DNA of 64,000 nucleotides, taken from NCBI GenBank assembly GCA_024680675.1, contig JAILBX010000165.1, positions 1 through 64,000 on the forward strand, given 5' to 3'. Below, piece by piece: positions 48,291-56,578 of the stretch (position 1 is its first letter; every line of letters starts with the position of its first letter). The stretch is from Lachnospiraceae bacterium. GTDB lineage: Bacteria > Bacillota > Clostridia > Lachnospirales > Lachnospiraceae. Under the pieces are notes generated by a model that saw only the letters and a program-made list of their open reading frames with translations, was not told the DNA's origin and made no database searches. A program made the position numbers and the translations under genes.

Positions 48291-50210
48291 TCAGGCATCT
48301 ATATCCGCATCATGGGCATGCCTGTATATAAAATCTCTTCTTGGCGGCACTTCATTACCCATAAGCAGCTCTGTAGTGGTGGATGCAAGTCTTGCATCCT
48401 CAATCTCCACAAGCTTAAGGCGTCTTCTTTCCGGATCCAGGGTGGTTTCCCACAGCTGTTCCGCATCCATTTCCCCAAGACCCTTATATCTTTGAAGAGT
48501 AAAATTCTTATGACTTTTTCTGTATACCGAAAGAGCCTTATCATCATAAAGATATTCTTCGCTCCCTCTTTGAGGAAGAGCTTTATATAAAGGAGGCATG
48601 GCGATATAAACATGACCCTCGTATATAAGCTCAGGCATAAATCTGTAAAACAGGGTCAAAAGCAGGGTGGATATATGAGCCCCGTCCACATCGGCATCTG
48701 CCATTATTATTATCTTGTCGTATCTTAGCTTGCTTATATCAAAATCATTTCCGTAGCCTTCGGAAAAACCGCAGCCAAAGGCATTTATCATGGTTTTTAT
48801 CTCTGCATTCGCCAAAACCTTATCTATAGTTGCCTTTTCCACATTCAGGATCTTACCCCTTATGGGAAGTATGGCCTGATACATCCTGTTTCTGGCAGTC
48901 TTTGCGGATCCTCCGGCGGAATCTCCCTCTACAATAAATATCTCACATTTTTTTGCATCCTTGCTTTCACAGTTGGCAAGCTTACCGTTGGAATCAAAGG
49001 AGTATTTCTGCTTAGTCAGCATGTTGGTCTTGGCCTTTTCCTCCGACTTTCTTATCTTGGCGGCCTTTTCAGCACAGGATAAGATCTTTTTAAGCTCATC
49101 TATATTTCTGTCAAAGTAAAGAGTAAGTTCATCACCCGTAATCTTTGAAACAGCCTTGGCAGCATCCTGATTATCAAGCTTGGTCTTTGTCTGCCCTTCA
49201 AATCTGGGATCCGGATGCTTTATTGAAACAACTGCAGTCATTCCGTTTCTTATATCTGCTCCGGTAAAATTGGCATCCTTATCCTTCAGTATATTAAGCT
49301 CCCTTGCATAGCTGTTCATTACTGTGGTAAACATGGTCTTAAAACCGGTTAAATGAGTTCCTCCTTCGGAATTGTATATATTATTACAAAATCCCAAAAC
49401 ATTCTCATGAAACTCATTAACATACTGAAAGGCAACTTCAATCTCTATTCCCTCAGCCTCTCCTTTAAAATAAACAGGCTGACTGACTTCCTCATCATTT
49501 TTATTGATATCTTTAACAAAACCCACAATACCGTCGGGTTCGTTAAAGATCATTTCCTCCGGGCTTTCACCCCTTAGATCCTTAAATACTATTGTAAGCT
49601 TAGGATTAAGATAAGCCGTTTCATGTAAGCGGCTTTTTATATCCTCTTCCTTAAAGCGTGTTTTTTCAAATATCTGATCATCCGGCAGAAAGTTTATCTT
49701 TGTTCCCGTACCCCTGGCATTACCAATAACAGGCAAAAGACCATTCTCAAGCTCCAGTACCGGCTTTCCCCTGTTATATCTGTCATGGTAGACCTTACCC
49801 TCTCTTCTGACCTCAATATCCAGATAAGCTGACAGGGCATTGACCACGGAGGATCCCACACCATGAAGGCCGCCGCTGGTCTTGTAGGCGGAATCATCAA
49901 ACTTACCGCCTGCATGAAGGGTAGTAAAGACCACCCTTTCCGCACTGACACCCTTTTCATGCATGCCTACAGGTATTCCTCTTCCGTTATCGCTTATGGT
50001 GGCAGATCCGTCCTTTTCCAGGGTCACGTTTATTTTGTCACAATAACCTGCCAAATGTTCATCAACTGAATTATCTACGATTTCATATATGAGATGATTT
50101 AAGCCCTTTGTTGTTACTGAACCTATATACATTCCGGGTCTTTTTCTGACTGCTTCAAGACCTTCAAGTACAGTAATACTTCCGGCATCATATGTTTCTG
50201 CTTTTGCCAT
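48291..50210 (-). CDS. parE: Type IIA topoisomerase subunit B, GyrB/ParE family
   Basis: ITVLEGLEAVRKRPGMYIGSVTTKGLNHLIYEIVDNSVDEHLAGYC; EGDSAGGSAK; IIIMADADVDGAHISTLLLTLFYRFMP. Confidence 0.82.
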   Translation of the reverse strand: MAKAETYDAGSITVLEGLEAVRKRPGMYIGSVTTKGLNHLIYEIVDNSVDEHLAGYCDKINVTLEKDGSATISDNGRGIPVGMHEKGVSAERVVFTTLHAGGKFDDSAYKTSGGLHGVGSSVVNALSAYLDIEVRREGKVYHDRYNRGKPVLELENGLLPVIGNARGTGTKINFLPDDQIFEKTRFKEEDIKSRLHETAYLNPKLTIVFKDLRGESPEEMIFNEPDGIVGFVKDINKNDEEVSQPVYFKGEAEGIEIEVAFQYVNEFHENVLGFCNNIYNSEGGTHLTGFKTMFTTVMNSYARELNILKDKDANFTGADIRNGMTAVVSIKHPDPRFEGQTKTKLDNQDAAKAVSKITGDELTLYFDRNIDELKKILSCAEKAAKIRKSEEKAKTNMLTKQKYSFDSNGKLANCESKDAKKCEIFIVEGDSAGGSAKTARNRMYQAILPIRGKILNVEKATIDKVLANAEIKTMINAFGCGFSEGYGNDFDISKLRYDKIIIMADADVDGAHISTLLLTLFYRFMPELIYEGHVYIAMPPLYKALPQRGSEEYLYDDKALSVYRKSHKNFTLQRYKGLGEMDAEQLWETTLDPERRRLKLVEIEDARLASTTTELLMGNEVPPRRDFIYRHAHDADIDA

Positions 50211-50353
50211 AAACCTTCACCCCTGATAAAATAAACTAAATTGTTTTTACTCCCATCATAAAAACACATTACAGTTTACCACATTTTGTAGAAAAATCAA
50301 GATTTATCCACAACAAGTTGTACGTAAAGGCTTTTTTGTCCGAAAACAGAAAA

Positions 50354-52372
50354 TTAAAGACTGTAAAAAACATCTCTTTCAGATATTTTTTCAAGCTTTT
50401 CAAGTATTGGTCTGTTTTTTTCAAGCTTAAGCTCCCTGTCCTCCTTTAACAGCTTCTCCACATCCTCCGAAGCCTTCTTCAATATAGCAGCATCGGTATA
50501 TATATCCCCCAGCTTAAACTTCATATCCCCGCTCTGTCTTATACCGAAGAAATCCCCCGGGCCCCTTAATTTAAGATCCTCTCTTGCTATGTAAAATCCG
50601 TCAGTGGATTCTGCAAGGATACCAAGACGTTTTCTGCTGTCCTCATTATCCTTGCCGTCAACGAAAACGCAATAGCTCTGAGCCTCTCCTCTTCCTATTC
50701 TTCCCCTTAGCTGGTGAAGCTGGGCAAGACCGAATCTTTCTGAATTTTCAACCACCATAAAGGTAGCATTAGGCACATTGACTCCCACCTCAACTACTGT
50801 AGTTGAAACCAGTATATTAATGGAATTATTATAAAAATCCTCCATTATATCCTGTTTTTCTTTGGCCTTTAGCCTGCCGTGAAGGCACTCTATCCTTACT
50901 TCATGTCCAAAGCTTTGTCTTAAAACTTCCGTATAATTGATAACGTCTTTGGCCTCCACCCCCTCACTTTCTTCTACCAGGGGACATATTATATATGCCT
51001 GGTGGCCAAGCTTTAGCTCTTCTTTTATATATTTTATTATGAGAGAGTTTTTCCTTTCATTTACAACACAGCTCTTTATCTTAAGCCTTCTTGAAGGTAT
51101 TTCATCAATTACCGAAATATCCAGATCTCCATATAGTATCATGGCAAGGGTTCTTGGTATTGGAGTGGCGCTCATAACAAGAACATGAGGCACATTATCC
51201 ATGTTTTTATTTACAAGAGCATCTCTTTGTTTTACCCCGAACCTGTGCTGTTCATCTGTGATCACCAGGGCAAGGTCACTGTATTCTGCCTTTTCCTGTA
51301 TAAGGGCATGAGTTCCGATTATTATATCCGCTTCCTTTGATCCTATCTTCTTATATATCCTCTTCTTTTCGGCAGCCTTCATTGAACCCGTAAGAAGAAG
51401 CACCTCTACCTTTAATCCGCTTTTTGATATCAGCTTTAAAAGGCCTTCATAATGCTGACCGGCAAGTATTTCAGTAGGTGCCATTATAGCGGCCTGATAG
51501 CCGTTTAAAGCCACCATAAGGGCTGCCAAAAAGGCTATTATCGTCTTTCCGCATCCTACATCTCCCTGAACCAGCCGGTTCATGGAAAGCCCTCTTGTAA
51601 GATCCCCTTCTATTTCCGAAAGGACCTTTAACTGGGCCTTTGTAAGCTCATAGGGAAGTTCAGCTATTATGTTCCTTATTTCCGGGACCGGGGATATACT
51701 GAAGTTATTCCTGGCCCTCATATTATCCTCTTTCAGTGCTCTTAACCTTAAAATATAGAAAAAGAACTCTTCATAAACAAATTTTTCTCTTGCCCTTCTT
51801 AGATCCTCCAGATCCTTAGGAAAATGCATGCTTCTGTAAAGATCTGTTTCCTCCATTCCCTTCAGCTGATCAAGAAGCTGTTTTACTCCCTTTTTAAGCA
51901 TCTGGTTTGTCAAACCCTTAACCAGCGGATAAACAGGCTGAAGAGTATTTTTTATCTCATCATACTGCTCTTTGGTAAAGATCAGGGCCTGATCAATACA
52001 TAATTGAGAACCCTTAAGATATATCTGTCCGTAAAAAATATATCTTCCCCCTACCTTCAGACTCTTGGATAAATAGGGCATATGAAACCATACGGCATTG
52101 ATAAGGGGATCTGAAGTTTTTAAAGGGCAGGAAGTTATGGTAAGCCTTCCTGCCCTTCTCATAAGGGGTCTTTTTAAAACAATGGCTTCAAAAGCTATGG
52201 TCTTGTCAAGCTCTTTAGCTGTTACCTCCAAGGCTTCCTCATATCTGACATAATCTCTCGGAAAGTAGCTTATAAGATCTTCGTAGGTCTTTATACCCGC
52301 CTTTTCAAAGAGAGCCGCTGTTTTTTCCCCTATTCCTTTTATATTTATAATATTACTGTCAAGTATACTCAT
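50354..52372 (-). CDS. recG: ATP-dependent DNA helicase RecG
   Basis: IKGIGEKTAALFEKAGIKTYEDLISYFPRDYV; RLVQGDVGCGKTIIAFLAAL; TDEQHRFGVKQRDAL; GRIGRGEAQSYCVF. Confidence 0.97.
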   Translation of the reverse strand: MSILDSNIINIKGIGEKTAALFEKAGIKTYEDLISYFPRDYVRYEEALEVTAKELDKTIAFEAIVLKRPLMRRAGRLTITSCPLKTSDPLINAVWFHMPYLSKSLKVGGRYIFYGQIYLKGSQLCIDQALIFTKEQYDEIKNTLQPVYPLVKGLTNQMLKKGVKQLLDQLKGMEETDLYRSMHFPKDLEDLRRAREKFVYEEFFFYILRLRALKEDNMRARNNFSISPVPEIRNIIAELPYELTKAQLKVLSEIEGDLTRGLSMNRLVQGDVGCGKTIIAFLAALMVALNGYQAAIMAPTEILAGQHYEGLLKLISKSGLKVEVLLLTGSMKAAEKKRIYKKIGSKEADIIIGTHALIQEKAEYSDLALVITDEQHRFGVKQRDALVNKNMDNVPHVLVMSATPIPRTLAMILYGDLDISVIDEIPSRRLKIKSCVVNERKNSLIIKYIKEELKLGHQAYIICPLVEESEGVEAKDVINYTEVLRQSFGHEVRIECLHGRLKAKEKQDIMEDFYNNSINILVSTTVVEVGVNVPNATFMVVENSERFGLAQLHQLRGRIGRGEAQSYCVFVDGKDNEDSRKRLGILAESTDGFYIAREDLKLRGPGDFFGIRQSGDMKFKLGDIYTDAAILKKASEDVEKLLKEDRELKLEKNRPILEKLEKISERDVFYSL

Positions 52373-54186
52373 TCTACCGAAACTACATAATAGTAAATTG
52401 GCTGGCCGCCGAAATGAAGCTCCACATCCAGATCGGGATACTTCTTTTCAACTGTATCAAGGAGTTCAGCCGCCACATCCTCATCTACTTCCGCTCCGTA
52501 ATATATGCTTATAAGTCCCGACTCATCATCAACCATTTTGTCCAGCATCTCAAGAGTCGTATCTTCCACGTTATTTCCCACAGCCAGTATATCACGGTCT
52601 CCTATACCCATTATATTTCCCTGCTTTATCTCTATGTCGGAAATGACAGTATCACGAACAGCATAGGTTACCTGGCCGGTCTTAACATTCCCTATTTCCT
52701 CTGTCATGGAATTTGTATTTTCTTCAACAGAAGCCTCCATAGAATAATTGATCAGAGCCGTTATTCCCTGCGGAATGGTCTTTGTGGGGATCACTATTAT
52801 GTTTTTATCCTCTACCAGATATTTCGCCTGTTCTGCAGCCATGATGATGTTTTTATTATTGGGAAGAATGAAGATATTTTCTGCATTCACCTCTTCAATA
52901 GCTTCAAGCATATCCTCAGTAGAAGGATTCATGGTCTGTCCGCCGGATATGATCCTGTCAACTCCAAGACCCTTAAAAATCTTTTCAAGACCTTCTCCTG
53001 TAGTCACGGAAATAAATCCCATCTTCTTTGCTTCTTCCTTAATAAAGGATGCTACGGGATCCTTCCTGCTTTTTTCTTCTTTAGCCTTGCCATCTGAAAG
53101 AGACTGGCCCTCATCCCCGGATTTTTTATCAGGAGACTTATCCATTTTATCCTCTGATGCTGCAGCCTTCTTTTCATTAACAGGAGTCTTTTCTTTAAAA
53201 GTCTCTGCTTTACTGTCACTGTCCTTCTTTGAAGCAGGACCTTCTATCTTTTCGGGTCTTTCAACAGGTCTTAAGTTATTTACCTCCACATCATAAACCA
53301 GACCGTAATCAATACCCTTCTGTATGGCAAGACCGGGGTCATTTGTCTTTATGAAGACACTGATGAGATTACTGTTTCTTCCGCTTGATACACTGTATTC
53401 CTCCCTGTCCCCGATGGAATCAAGATAGGTTTTAAAGTCATCATCATTCTTATTATTGAAAACATCCTTTACGTTAACAAAGAATCTTACACTGTAGCTG
53501 TATTTTATAAGAGGCTCGCTTTCTTCTTCCTCCTCATTGGATTCATCCTCAAAGGTAAGATCCACCTCCTTGCCGATAAGACAATCATAGATTCCCTTCA
53601 AAAACTCCAAAAGTCCCTGACCGCCGGAATCAACCACGCCTGCCTGCTTTAACACAGGAAGCATATCCGGTGTCTTCTCGAGAGTTTCTTCGGCAGCCTC
53701 GATCACAGCCAGAGCAAATTTTTCTACATCCTCTTCCTCTTTAACAAGCTGGGCAGCTCTGTCAGCGGCAGCCTTCGCCACCGTTAATATAGTACCTTCC
53801 TTAGGCTTCATTACGGCCTTATAGGCAGATTCCGTAGCCTTCTGAAAAGCATTGCTCAAAATAACAACATCTATCTCCTGCTGGGATTTTACCACCTTGG
53901 TAAAGCCTCTTATAAGCTGGGAAAGAATAACTCCCGAATTTCCTCTTGCTCCGCGCAGGGATCCGGATGACATTGCCTTACAAAGGACATCCATCTTTAC
54001 TTCTTCCAAGCTCAGCACTTCTCTCGCCGCTGACATTATGGTTAAAGTCATATTAGTCCCTGTATCCCCATCAGGAACAGGAAATACATTTAATTCATTT
54101 ATATAGGCTTTCTTGGCCTCCAATGCTTTTGCGCCTGCCAAAAAACACCTGGAAAGTGTCACGGCATCGATTGTTTTATTACCCAC
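52369..54186 (-). CDS. DAK2/DegV-like domain protein (FakA/YloV family) with expanded charged linker
   Basis: LNVFPVPDGDTGTNMTLTIMSAAREV...GSLRGARGNSGVILSQLIRGF; VDRIISGGQTMNPSTEDML. Confidence 0.92.
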   Translation of the reverse strand: MGNKTIDAVTLSRCFLAGAKALEAKKAYINELNVFPVPDGDTGTNMTLTIMSAAREVLSLEEVKMDVLCKAMSSGSLRGARGNSGVILSQLIRGFTKVVKSQQEIDVVILSNAFQKATESAYKAVMKPKEGTILTVAKAAADRAAQLVKEEEDVEKFALAVIEAAEETLEKTPDMLPVLKQAGVVDSGGQGLLEFLKGIYDCLIGKEVDLTFEDESNEEEEESEPLIKYSYSVRFFVNVKDVFNNKNDDDFKTYLDSIGDREEYSVSSGRNSNLISVFIKTNDPGLAIQKGIDYGLVYDVEVNNLRPVERPEKIEGPASKKDSDSKAETFKEKTPVNEKKAAASEDKMDKSPDKKSGDEGQSLSDGKAKEEKSRKDPVASFIKEEAKKMGFISVTTGEGLEKIFKGLGVDRIISGGQTMNPSTEDMLEAIEEVNAENIFILPNNKNIIMAAEQAKYLVEDKNIIVIPTKTIPQGITALINYSMEASVEENTNSMTEEIGNVKTGQVTYAVRDTVISDIEIKQGNIMGIGDRDILAVGNNVEDTTLEMLDKMVDDESGLISIYYGAEVDEDVAAELLDTVEKKYPDLDVELHFGGQPIYYYVVSVE

Positions 54187-54199
54187 TTAGTCGTCCTCC

Positions 54200-54562
54200 T
54201 TAGTCGATAACCCGGACGCCTTCGACAAAAATATTTATGCGTCCTATTTTTAATCCGGTAAACTCTTCAACCTTATATTTCACACTGCTTATAAGATTAT
54301 CGCTTACGGCCTGTATACTGACTCCGTACACCACGATCACGTGAAAATCAAGTCTCAGCTTTCCATCAACCAGCTTAACTATTATCCCATGAGTCAGACT
54401 GTCTTTTTTAAGTAATTTAACTATACCGTCTTTCACATTAACAGCAGCCATTCCAACGATACCAAAACATTCCATTGCAACTGTTCCGGCATACTGAGCA
54501 ATAACTTCTGTATCAATGGATACGTTCTCGATCTTTGTACTAATACTACCCTTCATAGACAC
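54200..54562 (-). CDS. Asp23/Gls24 family envelope stress response protein
   Basis: VSIDTEVIAQYAGTVAMECFGIVGMAAV...GKLRLDFHVIVVYGVSIQAVSDNLISSVKYKVEEFTGLKIGRINIFVEGVRV. Confidence 0.93.
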   Translation of the reverse strand: MSMKGSISTKIENVSIDTEVIAQYAGTVAMECFGIVGMAAVNVKDGIVKLLKKDSLTHGIIVKLVDGKLRLDFHVIVVYGVSIQAVSDNLISSVKYKVEEFTGLKIGRINIFVEGVRVID

Positions 54563-54763
54563 TCCTCCATATTATTATTTTAACAACAATACCTTCTTAC
54601 ATTACAACATTAAAAGAGCTTTTGCAAATATTTAAATCTTTTTTTCATCCACAGGCTGATAATAGCTGCATTTTTGCACTCTTCCTTACATATTATAACT
54701 GTTCTGCCTTATTTATTCCACATCTGCCGGAAAAATTATATCCAAATCTTTTGTAATTTCCAC

Positions 54764-54792
54764 TTGCAATAAGCATTTCACGCTGATATAAT
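54764..54792 (+). promoter_or_regulatory. Promoter of rpmB TTGCAA-N17-TATAAT
   Basis: TTGCAA 54764-54769, 17-nt spacer, TATAAT 54787-54792. Confidence 0.75.
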
Positions 54793-54872
54793 ACCTTTGT
54801 TGTGTAAAAAAATTTATCTGTATTTTAATTTTCGGACGAAAATAATACAGCTGATATAAAGGAGGTGTAGAG

Positions 54873-55058
54873 ATGGCAAAGTGTGATATTTGCGGTAAGG
54901 GTATTCATTTTGGTAACAATGTCAGTCATTCACATAGAAGATCAAACAGAATTTTTAATTCAAATATCAGAAGAGTAAAGTGCAAGGTTAATGGTACTCC
55001 CAAGACCCTTCATGTATGTACTCGCTGTCTGAAGTCTGACAAAGTAGAAAGAGCATAA
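54873..55058 (+). CDS. rpmB: 50S ribosomal protein L28
   Basis: MAKCDICGKGIHFGNNVSHSHRRSNRIFNSNIRRVK. Confidence 0.96.
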   Translation: MAKCDICGKGIHFGNNVSHSHRRSNRIFNSNIRRVKCKVNGTPKTLHVCTRCLKSDKVERA

Positions 55059-55090
55059 AGCTTTATATTTGTTTATTATTCAGGATTTTA

Positions 55091-55126
55091 AAAATGTGGT
55101 CGCCTTTTGGCTGATCACATTTTTTT
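55091..55126 (+). terminator. Terminator downstream of rpmB
   Basis: AAATGTGGTC...GATCACATTTTTTT stem followed by a T run. Confidence 0.7.
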
Positions 55127-55210
55127 GCCTTACAGGCAAAAAAAACGCCTTACCTGCGAAAAAAAGGACGCTTTACATGCGAAAAAAAAGGACGCCTTAA
55201 TATGCGTCCT
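55127..55210 (-). repeat. Tandem array of about four short terminator-like repeats (GC-hairpin plus A/T tract)
   Basis: Plus strand units: GCCTTACAGGCAAAAAAAA | CGCCTTACCTGCGAAAAAAAGGA | CGCTTTACATGCGAAAAAAAAGGA | CGCCTTAATATGCGTCC. Confidence 0.8.
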
Positions 55211-55721
55211 TCAACCTTGCGAATTCCTGATTTATTATCTGTATTGCTCCGTTATCTCCTGAGAGATTATCCGGATGATATATCTTAAGAAGATCTCTGT
55301 AGCGCTTCTTCAAAGCAAGGAAATTATCAACTCCACTGAACAAAAGTCCCGGATCGATGACCTGACTCTGTCCAAAACTGCCTGAATTTCTGTTCTTCTT
55401 AAACTCTTCTTTTTCCTTTTCAAAAGCAGCCTTATCTCTGCAAAGCTCCTTAAAGCCATTTTCCAGAATAGCTAACTTCTTCTCAACTAACATTCTCTGA
55501 TAAGCAATGTTATCGGAGTAATCCTTTGGCTTTGCCCTGTTCTCCTCTGCGGCTTTTTGAAACATCTCCTTTTCAGCTGTAAAGCGCTTCTTTTCAGCCT
55601 CAAAGTCCTCTTTTTCCCGATCAAAATTAGCGCGATCAATCTCAAGCTTTTTGCTTTCCTGCATAAGCCAAAATCTAATACCGGCCAGATCCTCGGCCGT
55701 TATATTCTTTGCAATATCCAT
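55197..55721 (-). CDS. Coiled-coil protein with C-terminal truncated J-domain-like segment (HPD motif)
   Basis: Heptad-rich DREKEDFEAEKKRFTAEKEMFQKAAEENRA; C-terminus NFLALKKRYRDLLKIYHPDNLSGDNGAIQIINQEFARLKDAY*. Confidence 0.75.
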   Translation of the reverse strand: MDIAKNITAEDLAGIRFWLMQESKKLEIDRANFDREKEDFEAEKKRFTAEKEMFQKAAEENRAKPKDYSDNIAYQRMLVEKKLAILENGFKELCRDKAAFEKEKEEFKKNRNSGSFGQSQVIDPGLLFSGVDNFLALKKRYRDLLKIYHPDNLSGDNGAIQIINQEFARLKDAY

Positions 55722-55815
55722 ATTTTTCCCCTTATTATGATTCCCTTATATACTACCCTTGATCATTTAATCATGTGCTTGTATCCTCTCCCCAGATAGA
55801 TACACCACATATAGT

Positions 55816-55844
55816 ACTATACACCCCTGCAAAAATTATGTCAA
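55816..55844 (-). promoter_or_regulatory. Promoter TTGACA-N17-TATAGT for the J-domain-like gene, with palindrome TATAGTACTATA overlapping the -10
   Basis: TTGACA (55844-55839), 17-nt spacer, TATAGT (55821-55816); palindrome 55810-55821. Confidence 0.75.
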
Positions 55845-55850
55845 CCCTAA

Positions 55851-56088
55851 TTATGCCTTTTTCTTCATCCTTGTCTGACTGTTAAAGTTCATATCATTGA
55901 TATGCAAAAAGAAGATCTGTATTGACATCAATATTACAAATTCCAAAAAGATCAGATTTAATACTTTCCTGCTGTTAAATATGGTAAAGGTCATCATAAA
56001 AAGTGCAGTTGATATTGAAATCTCGTAAAGACTGGTTCCATGGATCCCATGATAAAAGACAAGAAAAGTCTTTCTTTATATCTTCCAC
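55851..56088 (-). pseudogene. Possible frameshifted small membrane protein
   Basis: RBS AAGGTG then GTG at 56088 (VEDIKKDFS...); a different frame is open over 56075-55851 and encodes hydrophobic ...HGTSLYEISISTALFMMTFTIFNSRKVLNLIFLEFVILMSIQIFFLHINDMNFNSQTRMKKKA*. Confidence 0.4.
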
Positions 56089-56171
56089 TTTATTCACCTT
56101 ATTATTATCTGAATACTGACAGAGCATTAAAAAGGCAGCAGCTTTATATATGCTCCTCTCAAAAGGTCACA

Positions 56172-56576
56172 TTATTCCTCAGGCTTGGTGTCATTATCGG
56201 GAAAAGCCTTATTGGCAGCCTCCTCATCCGAAACCAGCTGATTCTTTTTTGAAGCGTAATTATTTATTATATCCGGTATCATATCAAGGATCTTTGTAAG
56301 TCCGTCCTGGTTCTTGATATTTACGATCCTTGTAGTTCCATTGGCAATTATCAAAACAGCAGAAGGGGACATCTTTCCCGAAATACCACCTGCACCATTA
56401 TCCTTTTTTTCCCCTCTGAAATTTCCGGCTCCAACACCAAAGGAAACATCTACAAAGGGAATTATCGTAGCTCCGTTAACCTCCAGGGGTTCTCCCACCA
56501 CCGTCTTTGATGATAAAAAACCGTCCATTCCCGTTAACAGACTGTCCACTATCTGATTGAAATTTTTTTCAGCCAT
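56172..56576 (-). CDS. GerW/YtfJ family sporulation protein
   Basis: VDSLLTGMDGFLSSKTVVGEPLEVNGATIIPFVDVSFGVGAG...GGISGKMSPSAVLIIANG. Confidence 0.9.
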   Translation of the reverse strand: MAEKNFNQIVDSLLTGMDGFLSSKTVVGEPLEVNGATIIPFVDVSFGVGAGNFRGEKKDNGAGGISGKMSPSAVLIIANGTTRIVNIKNQDGLTKILDMIPDIINNYASKKNQLVSDEEAANKAFPDNDTKPEE

Positions 56577-56578
56577 TA

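Noticed and set aside
45979-50210. oriC-proximal gyrBA
   Set aside because: No dnaA, dnaN, recF or DnaA-box cluster nearby; only a single DnaA box.
52414-53296. Two long plus-strand ORFs (227 and 182 aa)
   Set aside because: Antisense to the FakA/YloV-like gene and its low-complexity linker; no recognisable domains.
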